Assembly (NCBI GenBank): GCA_002455375.1
Contig: DKKR01000078.1
Span: 831 to 13,775, forward strand
Length of the DNA: 12,945 nt
From: Bacteroidetes bacterium UBA6661
Lineage (GTDB): Bacteria; Bacteroidota; Bacteroidia; AKYH767-A; OLB10
Direction: 5' to 3'
A program made the translations under genes and the position numbers. Positions within the stretch are counted from its first letter, which is position 1; each line of letters starts with the position of its first letter. Below are positions 1-7,172 of this stretch, piece by piece. The notes below the pieces were generated by a model. It made no database searches and had not been told where the DNA came from. It worked only from the letters and a program-made list of their open reading frames with translations.

Positions 1-230
1 GACATAAAACTATGTACTTCACAAACATCATTATGAGAATATACACCCTTTGCAATTCCACTTTGATTGGTAATCACAAAAATCAAATAACCATTGTCCT
101 GAAATAATTTCATAGCTTCAAAAATGCCGTCATTAAACACAACGTCAGCTATTTTATAGGTATAATACAGTGAATTGTCATTGATTACTCCATCCCGGTC
201 AAAGAAAATTGCCTTGTTTGAATTAATCAT
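1..230 (-). CDS. HAD-IIIA family phosphatase, GmhB-like (partial, N-terminal 76 residues)
   Basis: Only the N-terminal part is present; the gene runs off the left edge. The translation begins MINSNKAIFFDRDGVIN and carries HAD motif I as D11-R-D13-G (nucleophile and acid/base aspartates) and motif II in VITNQSGIAKG (T54). This arrangement is typical of D-glycero-D-manno-heptose-1,7-bisphosphate 7-phosphatase (GmhB) and the related histidinol-phosphatase branch, which are soluble cytoplasmic enzymes. The zinc-loop cysteines that would support GmhB would lie beyond the window. The start codon overlaps the stop of the upstream rhomboid gene as TGATG, so the two are probably translationally coupled. 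Placement at the end of a polysaccharide locus fits a sugar-phosphate phosphatase making a heptose precursor, but the substrate is inferred. HAD family is secure; the GmhB subfamily is moderately so. Confidence 0.85.
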   Translation of the reverse strand, partial: MINSNKAIFFDRDGVINDNSLYYTYKIADVVFNDGIFEAMKLFQDNGYLIFVITNQSGIAKGVYSHNDVCEVHSFM

Positions 231-838
231 CAGAACATACCTGTTAGTTGATCAAAGAAAGAAAGCACTAATCCAGGTGCAAATGTTATTGGAAAAACAA
301 AACCATACACAGCACCCCAAAAATGTGCATTGTGATTGATATTATCTCCACCTTTTTTATCCATGTAACTCGATAACCACAAGTAACCTACTCCGGCAAG
401 GATTCCCGGAATTCCTAACAACCCATAGAGATAAATTTTCTGCAATGGAAAAAATAAAATAAAACTAAAAAGCACTGCAGACACACTACCCGATGCACCC
501 AGACTGTTGTAGAACTGATTGTCTTTGTTGCGGAAATATGTTGGCAAAATTGAAACCACTAATCCCATTAAGTAATAAATCAGAAATAATACCGAACCGC
601 TTTCACCATTAATCAGCACAAAATGATTTTCAACTATGGGGCCGAAACTGTAGAGCACAAACATATTCAGAAAAAGATGCAAAAAATCTGCATGGACAAA
701 TCCAGATGTAATAAATCGGTACCACTGTTTGTGTTGTGATACCATATAGGGATTAAATATCATTTTAGACAACAATTCGTTGTTTCTAAAACAAACCAAA
801 CTCAATAAAACGTTGGCAATGATGATGTAAATTGTCAT
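230..838 (-). CDS. Rhomboid-family intramembrane serine protease
   Basis: A 202-residue polytopic membrane protein with the full rhomboid signature. There is an H54-LFLN-58 segment in the early helices (HxxxN), the catalytic serine in G114-A-S116-G, and the catalytic histidine in AH172-FWG in the last conserved helix. About six hydrophobic segments span the protein, the basic rhomboid core without extra cytosolic domains. Such enzymes cleave transmembrane helices of client proteins within the bilayer. The first Met follows a TAnnTTTG element by about 17 bp, supporting both this start and a separate promoter. It sits between the glycan-initiating transferase and a HAD phosphatase, overlapping the latter by one base (TGATG). 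A functional link to polysaccharide export is possible but only inferred; the client is unknown. Confidence 0.93.
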   Translation of the reverse strand: MTIYIIIANVLLSLVCFRNNELLSKMIFNPYMVSQHKQWYRFITSGFVHADFLHLFLNMFVLYSFGPIVENHFVLINGESGSVLFLIYYLMGLVVSILPTYFRNKDNQFYNSLGASGSVSAVLFSFILFFPLQKIYLYGLLGIPGILAGVGYLWLSSYMDKKGGDNINHNAHFWGAVYGFVFPITFAPGLVLSFFDQLTGMF

Positions 839-854
839 GAAATCTGTAACGCCA

Positions 855-862
855 CAAAATTA
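855..862 (-). promoter_or_regulatory. Candidate -7 promoter element for the rhomboid gene
   Basis: On the minus strand this reads TAATTTTG, a full match to the Bacteroidota -7 consensus TAnnTTTG. It ends 16 bp before the rhomboid ATG, predicting a leader of only about ten nucleotides. The -33 box is weak: GTTC at about 881-885 instead of TTTG, with 18 bp spacing. The 67-bp gap to the upstream gene gives room for independent transcription. Confidence 0.5.
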
Positions 863-905
863 CAGAATATAACTTACCCTGAACTAAATAAAAAAGCAGA
901 CCGGA

Positions 906-2042
906 TTAATTATAGTGCGATGCAGAATATGCCGGAGTTGCCTCAACAGGTTTCTTGGATGCAGCTCTGATGCGTGATGTTGTGTAAAAAAATACAGCCA
1001 GAACGATAAGGAAATATCCGGCAAATATGACGGTGTACAAAATATCCCAGGTAGTTATGAGAAAATTAAGAACATAAACTAAGATTACCGAAATCAATGA
1101 AATTCCTGCATAAACCCAGCTAACCATATTGTCTTTTAATCCCAAATATGCCAAACTATGCGTTGTATGATCTTTACCTCCTATGAATGGGCTCTTACCT
1201 TTACTGACTCTATTTACAACAACAACAGTGGTATCAACTAAAGGAAGTAAAAATGCAATCGCTACAGTAAGAATTTTTTTGATAGGAAGCGACTCTGTGA
1301 TATGATATGGATTGTTCCAGAAAAACATGATACCTATACCGGCAAGAAATACTCCAAGAAACTGACTGCCTGTGTCGCCCATATACATTTTTGAGGGATG
1401 CCAGTTAAAATATAAAAAGCCTAAAAGTCCTGCTGATAGTCCGATAATGGAAGCCAGATAAAGATTATTAATGTCATTACTCATGGTAATAACCACCATA
1501 GCAGAAATAATTATTCCAAGACTTACTGTTGCCGTAATACCATCCATATTGTCGAGCATATTGATGGAATTCATGATTCCAACAACCCAGAAAATTGTTA
1601 AAAGGTAATTGAGAATCATGTTATCGAAAAGGTCAATGTAAGTGCCTGTAAAAATAAAACTGAAGGCGCATGAAACCTGAGCTAAAAATTTTAATACAGG
1701 TTTGGTATTGTATGCATCATCGGCCAGTCCAATTAGAAAACCAATTGCCATTGCCATGATGAATCCCATAAATTGAGAATTATACAAAGTTTCGTTGTTA
1801 TTAAAGAAAATAGAATAGGTGGCCAAAGACAATAGAAATACGATATAAAAAGATAAGCCACCTACAGCAGGCTTAGACATAGAGCCCCATCGGATAACAG
1901 TGCCATCATTGGTGTTTCTGATGCCTAACGTAAAGAAAAAACGCAAAAACAATGAGTTAATTAAAAATGAAAATGCCAATGATCCTAAAAACAGTACGGC
2001 ATAAATAAATAAATGATAGTTGTGGTTTACAATGTCTTTCAT
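906..2042 (-). CDS. MraY/WecA-family undecaprenyl-phosphate sugar-1-phosphate transferase
   Basis: A 378-residue polytopic protein of the polyprenyl-phosphate glycosyl-1-phosphate transferase family (GT4 family in Pfam; WecA, TagO, MraY). These inner-membrane enzymes move a HexNAc-1-phosphate, usually GlcNAc-1-P, from a UDP-sugar to undecaprenyl phosphate, the first step of a lipid-linked glycan. Visible motifs are the Mg-binding GLADD (D108, D109), NSINMLDNMDGI around 158-169 with D164 and D167, MGDTGSQFLG at 221-230, the PLVDT segment (D270), and the cytoplasmic His loop GGKDHTTH at 288-295. The two-His pattern and lack of MraY-specific residues favour WecA/TagO over peptidoglycan MraY. About ten or eleven hydrophobic helices are present and the length is normal. 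It lies downstream of the epimerase with a 99-bp gap that contains its own strong promoter-like sequence. It probably initiates the glycan made by this locus; the exact sugar cannot be read from sequence. Confidence 0.93.
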   Translation of the reverse strand: MKDIVNHNYHLFIYAVLFLGSLAFSFLINSLFLRFFFTLGIRNTNDGTVIRWGSMSKPAVGGLSFYIVFLLSLATYSIFFNNNETLYNSQFMGFIMAMAIGFLIGLADDAYNTKPVLKFLAQVSCAFSFIFTGTYIDLFDNMILNYLLTIFWVVGIMNSINMLDNMDGITATVSLGIIISAMVVITMSNDINNLYLASIIGLSAGLLGFLYFNWHPSKMYMGDTGSQFLGVFLAGIGIMFFWNNPYHITESLPIKKILTVAIAFLLPLVDTTVVVVNRVSKGKSPFIGGKDHTTHSLAYLGLKDNMVSWVYAGISLISVILVYVLNFLITTWDILYTVIFAGYFLIVLAVFFYTTSRIRAASKKPVEATPAYSASHYN

Positions 2043-2121
2043 TTTGTTTGAATTAAACCAACTATTCGTGCTACGCCTGCATGAGATGAGTTGGTGGGGT
2101 TATTGTTATACTTAATTAGAG

Positions 2122-2151
2122 CAAAAGTATAGTATAGAAATTTAAAACAAA
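2122..2151 (-). promoter_or_regulatory. Bacteroidota-type promoter for the WecA-like gene
   Basis: On the minus strand TTTG (2151-2148) is followed after 18 bp by TACTTTTG (2129-2122), an exact fit to the Bacteroidota primary-sigma pattern TTTG-N17-23-TAnnTTTG. The -33 box overlaps the last codon and stop of the epimerase gene. Transcription would start near 2115, leaving a leader of about 70 nucleotides before the ATG at 2042. This suggests the initiating transferase can be expressed independently of the genes upstream. Confidence 0.7.
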
Positions 2152-2684
2152 ATAGTTGCATTACTAAAATTTGGTAAAATCTTATCTTTTTCTGATAAAA
2201 CCGGCTGATTTACACTCCAATTAATGTTTAATACAGGGTCATTATAAATTATTCCGGCTTCTGAATCTTTATGATATGGTTTAGAGCATTTATAATAAAA
2301 AAGTGTGTTTTCTTTTAAAGAAACAAAGCCATGGGCAAAACCCGGTGGAATCCACATCATCAGATGATCTTCTGCATTCAACTCAATAGTAAAATTCTTT
2401 TGATAAGTAGGAGACGATTTCCGAATATCAACTACAACATCTAACACTGCCCCGCAAATTACTTTTATCAGTTTACCCTGATCAAATGGTGGATTTTGAA
2501 AATGCAAGCCCCGCAATACATTTTTGGCAGACAATGAAAAGTTGTCCTGATAAAATTCAGCTTCAATACCAAGGTTTTTCAATTTCTCTTTTTGATATGA
2601 CTCTAAAAAGTATCCACGCTCATCTGAAAATACATCAGCCTGAATAATACAAATGCCGTTTAAAGCAGTTTTAATAATTTTCAT
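2142..2684 (-). CDS. rfbC: dTDP-4-dehydrorhamnose 3,5-epimerase family protein (RmlC)
   Basis: A 180-residue cupin enzyme of the RmlC/RfbC family, normal full length. It is expected to epimerise C3 and C5 of dTDP-4-keto-6-deoxyglucose on the way to dTDP-L-rhamnose in the cytoplasm. The family signatures are clear: DERGYFLESY at 21-30, NVLRGLHFQ with the catalytic base H61, QGKLIKVICGAVLDVVVDIR at 69-88 with K71, WIPPGFAHGF at 111-120, the catalytic tyrosine at about Y131, and the LSEKD segment (D167) that pairs with the active-site His in known RmlC structures. The gene starts 6 bp after the Wzc-like gene ends, so it is co-transcribed with the export genes. RmlA, RmlB and RmlD are not in the window, so either they are elsewhere or the enzyme works on another dTDP-4-keto sugar. 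The family assignment is firm; the final sugar is inferred. Confidence 0.95.
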   Translation of the reverse strand: MKIIKTALNGICIIQADVFSDERGYFLESYQKEKLKNLGIEAEFYQDNFSLSAKNVLRGLHFQNPPFDQGKLIKVICGAVLDVVVDIRKSSPTYQKNFTIELNAEDHLMMWIPPGFAHGFVSLKENTLFYYKCSKPYHKDSEAGIIYNDPVLNINWSVNQPVLSEKDKILPNFSNATILF

Positions 2685-2690
2685 TGAAGG

Positions 2691-5123
2691 CTATTTCCTG
2701 ATAAAAAAACTAATAATTCTGTTCCAGATGCCGGTTGGTTTTTTATCATCTTCAGAATAATAACCGTAACCATAGCCATAACTGTATCCGTATCCGTAAC
2801 CATATCCGTAGCCGTAACCGTATCCATAACCATACTTTAGTTTGGTTTGATCAACACTATTTAAAACTACTGAAAGTCGTGGCACTTTATTTTCAGAGAT
2901 AATTTTATTGATGTTATGAATAAACATTTTACGACTATAATTTGCACGAAGAATATAAATAGGAAAATCGGCTTTTTGAATCATTGGAATACCATCACTC
3001 ACAACACCAACAGGCGGTGTATCTGCAATTATTACATCATAACGCAATTTCAAATACTCAAGCAATTCATCCATTTTAGGGCTAATAATCAACTCTGACG
3101 GATTTGGTGGAATCGGGCCTGCAGTGATAAAGTCAAGGTTTTCAAGTGCACTATGATTGATACAATTTTCTATTGTGTCTTTACCAATCAGAATTGTACT
3201 CATTCCTCTGTTGTTCTCTACATTAAACCCAAGGTGTATTTTAGGTTTACGCATATCCAAGTCGAGGATGATCACCTTCTTTCCTGAGAATGAAATTACC
3301 CCTGCAAGATTAATTGCATTAAAGGTTTTCCCTTCACCTGAAATAGTTGAAGTTAATGCCATCAGTTGTGGCTTTTCATCATTATTGATAAACTGAAGAT
3401 TTGTGCGAATAGAACGAAATGCCTCTGCTATAACAGATTTTGGACTTTTATCAACCAATAATTGTGAAATAGGAATTTCTCTTTTATATCTTGGAACAAT
3501 TCCTAATAAGGGTGCATCTGTATATTGCGCAATTTCTTCAAGAGACCCAATTTGATTATAAAACAGATATTTTATGAAAATCAATAAAAAACTTACCACA
3601 AAGCCAACCATAATACATGAACTTAGAATCAGGCTTTTGTTAGGATAATATGGCGCAGATGCAGGACGTGCTGCCTCAAGTATAATATTCTTTGAAACGA
3701 AACCTGCACGTGTTATTGAAAACTCTGCCTTCTTTTCAAGCAATAATGAATAAAATTTTTCATTGACATTAAATATACGCTGCAAGCGTTCAAACTCGGT
3801 TTGCTGTTCCGGAATACCCAGATAGTTGCTGTTTAATTTTCTATATTGTGATTCTAACTCTGCTTTTTTCGTTTTGATGCCCTCTTCTTCGTAAGTAACT
3901 GATTGTAAAAAATATTCTTTTAAACGTTGTATGCGCCCATTAAGCATCTTAACATATTCTGCTTTATCAGTAACCTGAATTAAGGCTTCTTCTCGCTTAT
4001 CAAGCAATACATTCAGACTGTTTAAAGCTTCCTTTATCTCATCGGTCTTGTAAATTCCTGCTAAACTCAGCATCTTTTCATCAACTTTTTTCTCACTTTC
4101 AATTGCTTTCTTAAGTTCGGAAATGGCAAGAAGATTCAATGTGTAATCTGTTAATCTGAGTTCAATCTGACTCATCTTACTACTCAAATCTGTTGCAAGT
4201 AACTCAGGAGTTATAATACGGTTGTGACTTTTGAATCTTTCCAGATTTATTTCAGATTCAGACAAATCGTTATTAACTCTGTATAGTGTAGTATCAATAA
4301 AATCAAGAATACGGTCAGTTGCTTCGCGACTTCTTAAAACATCAAATTTCAAAAATTCCTGACTGATAGCATTAGACATATCCGATGCCTTAGTTGCATT
4401 TTTTTCTTTGACTTTGATATTAATAGTTTTAGCATCAGGATTTGCCATGATGACGGAAAGCTTAGAGCTAAAATCCTTAATAAGTGCTTTATCTGAGTTG
4501 ATTATAAACTTAAAAGTGTTCTTTTTAAGTTGTGACTGATGTTTTAAAATACTCTGATAGTTGATTACATTAATCTGTAATGATATTCCTTTTAAATGAA
4601 TCCATTTTCCGTTTTCGTTTTCTTCTTCAATCTGATCTTTTTCACCAACAGGGATGTATGACAATACAAATGATTTCTCATTGATAAATTGTAAATAAAA
4701 AGGCCTGTCCAACCATAACGAATCTTTAATTAAAAAATTTACTTCAAACGGACTCGACTTATACATTTCATTCTCGAGTAACGTACCTTTAGAAATGTAT
4801 GTGACTCTCAATGGTAGTGTGGCTATTGCTTTACTGACAATTATACTTGATCGGATAAGTTCCAGATTACCTGCCAATTCGTTATTCTGTTCCTGATAAA
4901 CATCACGAGTGATATTCAGTGCTTTGGTTACATTATTATCTGTGTTTAGCTTCATCAGGGCAGATGATTCAAACATAGGTGCTGTATATCTAACTATGAC
5001 ATACCAAATGATAACGGAAAGTGTCATGAACATTAGAAACCACTCAACATTGCGTTGGGCAATGGTCACAAAAAGCTTAAAATCAAATTCCTCGTTTAGA
5101 GGGGTTATTTGTTTTTTAGGCAT
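2691..5123 (-). CDS. Wzc-like polysaccharide co-polymerase / BY-family tyrosine autokinase
   Basis: An 810-residue inner-membrane protein joining a Wzz chain-length domain to a cytoplasmic bacterial tyrosine kinase. In order: a short cytoplasmic N-terminus; a membrane helix at about 28-46; a large periplasmic part with coiled-coil-like segments at about 280-430; a GNVR-type segment at about 437-495 ending in a Pro-rich ARPASAPYYPNK; a second helix at about 497-520; then the kinase. Kinase motifs are Walker A SGEGKT (595-600), Walker A' VIILDLDMRKP (617-627, D621 and D623) and Walker B VIIAD (697-701). E. coli Wzc is similar in size and architecture. The C-terminus has a nearly pure Tyr-Gly run (764-789, 14 tyrosines), the expected autophosphorylation cluster but unusually regular. 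Cycles of Tyr phosphorylation are known to control polymer length and export in this family. It starts 6 bp after the Wza-like gene, the usual wza-wzc pairing. Confidence 0.95.
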   Translation of the reverse strand: MPKKQITPLNEEFDFKLFVTIAQRNVEWFLMFMTLSVIIWYVIVRYTAPMFESSALMKLNTDNNVTKALNITRDVYQEQNNELAGNLELIRSSIIVSKAIATLPLRVTYISKGTLLENEMYKSSPFEVNFLIKDSLWLDRPFYLQFINEKSFVLSYIPVGEKDQIEEENENGKWIHLKGISLQINVINYQSILKHQSQLKKNTFKFIINSDKALIKDFSSKLSVIMANPDAKTINIKVKEKNATKASDMSNAISQEFLKFDVLRSREATDRILDFIDTTLYRVNNDLSESEINLERFKSHNRIITPELLATDLSSKMSQIELRLTDYTLNLLAISELKKAIESEKKVDEKMLSLAGIYKTDEIKEALNSLNVLLDKREEALIQVTDKAEYVKMLNGRIQRLKEYFLQSVTYEEEGIKTKKAELESQYRKLNSNYLGIPEQQTEFERLQRIFNVNEKFYSLLLEKKAEFSITRAGFVSKNIILEAARPASAPYYPNKSLILSSCIMVGFVVSFLLIFIKYLFYNQIGSLEEIAQYTDAPLLGIVPRYKREIPISQLLVDKSPKSVIAEAFRSIRTNLQFINNDEKPQLMALTSTISGEGKTFNAINLAGVISFSGKKVIILDLDMRKPKIHLGFNVENNRGMSTILIGKDTIENCINHSALENLDFITAGPIPPNPSELIISPKMDELLEYLKLRYDVIIADTPPVGVVSDGIPMIQKADFPIYILRANYSRKMFIHNINKIISENKVPRLSVVLNSVDQTKLKYGYGYGYGYGYGYGYGYSYGYGYGYYSEDDKKPTGIWNRIISFFIRK
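2757..2834 (-). repeat. Degenerate hexanucleotide repeat coding a (Tyr-Gly)n kinase tail
   Basis: Thirteen tandem six-base units of the form TAY-GGN (one with AGT for Gly, the last ending Tyr-Tyr) encode residues 764-789 of the Wzc-like kinase. Tyrosine codons alternate TAT and TAC and glycine codons use GGT, GGA and GGC, so the units differ synonymously while the protein stays almost constant. Slippage by one unit would keep the frame and change the tyrosine number by one. Confidence 0.9.
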
Positions 5124-5129
5124 CAGCGA

Positions 5130-5918
5130 TTATTGATTTCTTTTAATTACGTCATAAGCAATAAAGATACTTGCAATTCCACTAAAGATAGCAACGATTG
5201 GTGCAAGTTCAGACAATATTCCCTGTGAAATTCTTTTTCTTGGCTCCACATAAATGATATCATTAGCCTGCAATAAAAGATTAGACTCTTTCATACCCTC
5301 AATTGTTGACAAATCAATAATAGTAACTTGTGGATTTCTGGTGTCGCCTCTTATTAACTTGATTTTTTTAGCAATACCATTTTGTGATATACCTCCTGCA
5401 AGAGCAAGTCCTTCAATAAGTGTTGTATTCTCATTAGTTAAAGTTACCACCTTTCCTGCACCACCCTCTCCGGGGAATACCAACACTCTTCTGTTTAGTA
5501 CTTTTATAATCACAAAAGGTTTGTTGTAATAGGTTGCGTATTGGTCCTCAAGAAGTTTTTCTGCCTCACGTGTAGTCAGATTTTGTATTTTAACTTTTCC
5601 AATAATGGGCAGCTTAACAAAGCCATCAATATCAACTGTATATTGATTTGAACCATTCATTGCCGTACTTAGATTCGCAGATTCATTAAGCGAATTTGAA
5701 TTTGCTGTAAGGTCAATCAATTTAATACCATCATTGGTGTAAACGCTACAACTCAAAATGTCATTGGGTGCAATTTTGTACTCTACATTCCCAATTGTTC
5801 TGTCCGGTTGGCTGACGAAGTCCTTTTTAGTCTTAAACATTATGCTGGAATTGATAGTACAGCCTGTCATAAGGCTTCCGAACATTAAGACTAACAATAA
5901 TTTTCCGATATTCTTCAT
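5130..5918 (-). CDS. Wza-like polysaccharide export outer-membrane lipoprotein (Poly_export/SLBB)
   Basis: From the chosen start the protein has 262 residues. It opens with MKNIGKLLLVLMFGSLMTGC, a lipoprotein signal peptide with lipobox LMTG-C20, placing the mature protein in the outer membrane. A Poly_export domain follows (about 48-142, beginning YKIAPNDILSCSVY and including VDIDGFVKLPIIGKVKI), then an SLBB-type segment (about 145-225), and a hydrophobic helix near 238-255 with a basic end. It would form the outer part of the export channel with the adjacent Wzc-like protein. The open frame extends to an ATG at 5978, but that start would put 20 basic residues ahead of the signal peptide. 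A TACTTTTG element lies between the two starts, also favouring 5918. The protein is shorter than E. coli Wza (about 380 residues). Confidence 0.9.
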   Translation of the reverse strand: MKNIGKLLLVLMFGSLMTGCTINSSIMFKTKKDFVSQPDRTIGNVEYKIAPNDILSCSVYTNDGIKLIDLTANSNSLNESANLSTAMNGSNQYTVDIDGFVKLPIIGKVKIQNLTTREAEKLLEDQYATYYNKPFVIIKVLNRRVLVFPGEGGAGKVVTLTNENTTLIEGLALAGGISQNGIAKKIKLIRGDTRNPQVTIIDLSTIEGMKESNLLLQANDIIYVEPRKRISQGILSELAPIVAIFSGIASIFIAYDVIKRNQ

Positions 5919-5948
5919 TTTTTTTGGATGGTGTTTTTTTTCGCTGTG

Positions 5949-5956
5949 CAAAAGTA
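5949..5956 (-). promoter_or_regulatory. Possible internal -7 element before the Wza-like gene
   Basis: The minus strand reads TACTTTTG, a full match to TAnnTTTG, 30 bp upstream of the preferred Wza-like start. No TTTG or TTG lies 17-23 bp upstream; the nearest TTTG (5970-5967) is only 10 bp away. It is therefore a weak promoter candidate, supported mainly by its position in the 61-bp gap. Confidence 0.3.
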
Positions 5957-5979
5957 ATCTTTTTAGCAAAGTAATCATT

Positions 5980-7170
5980 CTATTGTTTGGCTGAAAGTAA
6001 TTCAGTATAAAGGTCTTTCATATCATTAACCAATCGGGTATAATGAAATTTATTTCTAACATGCTCCCAACCATTGTCAGCCATTTTATTTCTTAATCCC
6101 ATATCTTCTACAAGTTGCAGGAGTTGATTTACAAGCGATTGCAAATCTCCTTTATTACATAAAAATCCGGTGCTACCTTCAGCAACCACGTTTTCTACAC
6201 CTCCAACTCTTGTGCTAACAACTGCTTTTCCGGCAGCCTGTGCTTCAATCAAACTAACAGGAGTACCTTCATTATGCGAGGTTAATGCTACAATATCCAA
6301 ACCGGCTAATGCCCTGTCAATATCCTTTATCCAGGATGTCAATACAATTTTTGTTTCAGTGTTTGAAGCATCTTTTGCAAATGGCATATTCAGTTTACGA
6401 CAACAATCTAAAATAGATTCATGTTCTTCACCGTCACCTATCAAAACAGCAATCACTTTTTGGGAAGTATTGTTGATTACTGATTGCATCGCCTCAAGAA
6501 AGAAAGCATGATTTTTTATGGCAGCAAACCTGCCGATAATGCCCACAGCAACTACATCATCAGCAATCTTATACATCTTTCTGAACGCGATCCGTTTTTC
6601 ATCTTTATTTTCTCTAAACCTGTTAAGATCAAAGCCCAATGGAATGATATGTGTTTTTTCAGGTGCACTTACCTTGAAAACATTACAGATTTCATGTTTC
6701 TGCAATTCGCTTATGGTAACAATGGCTGAACTTTTTTTGGCAAGATACCGTTCAATTTCAATAAACAATTTTGTTTTTAGAGGACTGAAATAAGAATGAA
6801 AAACATGTCCGTGAAAAGTATGTACCACTACCGGAACATTGCATGAGAATGCCGCTAAACGACCCAATGTTCCAGCCTTTGCAGCATGCGTATGAACAAT
6901 ATCAGGTTTAAATTTTTTTATCAGTGATTTAAGTTCAGCATAAGCCTTTCTGTCTGAAGAGAAATTTATTTCACGTTTCATTTCCCTGATATAATGCGGT
7001 TTTATTCCATATTGGTCTAAAATAAATTCCGAACTTTCTTCGTCTTCAGTCTTAACGCCTGAAACGAGCATCGTTTCAAATTCAGGCTGCATGAAACGGG
7101 TGAGATAAGTAACATTATAGGTAATGCCGCCAAGGTTGAGTCTGTTTATGATGCGAAGTACACGTGGCAT
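5980..7170 (-). CDS. GT4-family glycosyltransferase (group 1)
   Basis: A 396-residue GT-B fold glycosyltransferase. The N-terminal acceptor domain starts with PRVLRIINRLNLGGITYN, the Gly-rich loop seen in GT4 enzymes, and contains DIVHTHAAKAGTLGR (90-104) and HTFHGH (117-122). The C-terminal nucleotide-sugar domain contains GIIGRFAAIKNH (210-221) and the EX7E motif in E301-GTPVSLIE-309, followed by AQAAGKAVVSTRVGGV. There is no signal peptide or obvious membrane helix, so it probably acts on the cytoplasmic face of the inner membrane, adding a sugar to the lipid-linked glycan. Donor and acceptor cannot be predicted. It begins 2 bp after the asparagine-synthase-like gene and ends 61 bp before the Wza-like start, so it belongs to the same transcript. 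Length and motifs look intact. Confidence 0.93.
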   Translation of the reverse strand: MPRVLRIINRLNLGGITYNVTYLTRFMQPEFETMLVSGVKTEDEESSEFILDQYGIKPHYIREMKREINFSSDRKAYAELKSLIKKFKPDIVHTHAAKAGTLGRLAAFSCNVPVVVHTFHGHVFHSYFSPLKTKLFIEIERYLAKKSSAIVTISELQKHEICNVFKVSAPEKTHIIPLGFDLNRFRENKDEKRIAFRKMYKIADDVVAVGIIGRFAAIKNHAFFLEAMQSVINNTSQKVIAVLIGDGEEHESILDCCRKLNMPFAKDASNTETKIVLTSWIKDIDRALAGLDIVALTSHNEGTPVSLIEAQAAGKAVVSTRVGGVENVVAEGSTGFLCNKGDLQSLVNQLLQLVEDMGLRNKMADNGWEHVRNKFHYTRLVNDMKDLYTELLSAKQ

Positions 7171-7172
7171 AA

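Noticed and set aside
2757..2834. The short tandem repeat as a possible CRISPR or intergenic satellite.
   Set aside because: It lies inside an intact reading frame, has six-base units without spacers, and encodes the expected tyrosine cluster of a BY-kinase.
2916..3396. Open frames on the plus strand opposite the Wzc-like gene (also opposite the Wza, glycosyltransferase and asnB genes).
   Set aside because: They mirror well-supported conserved genes on the minus strand and encode no recognisable domain.
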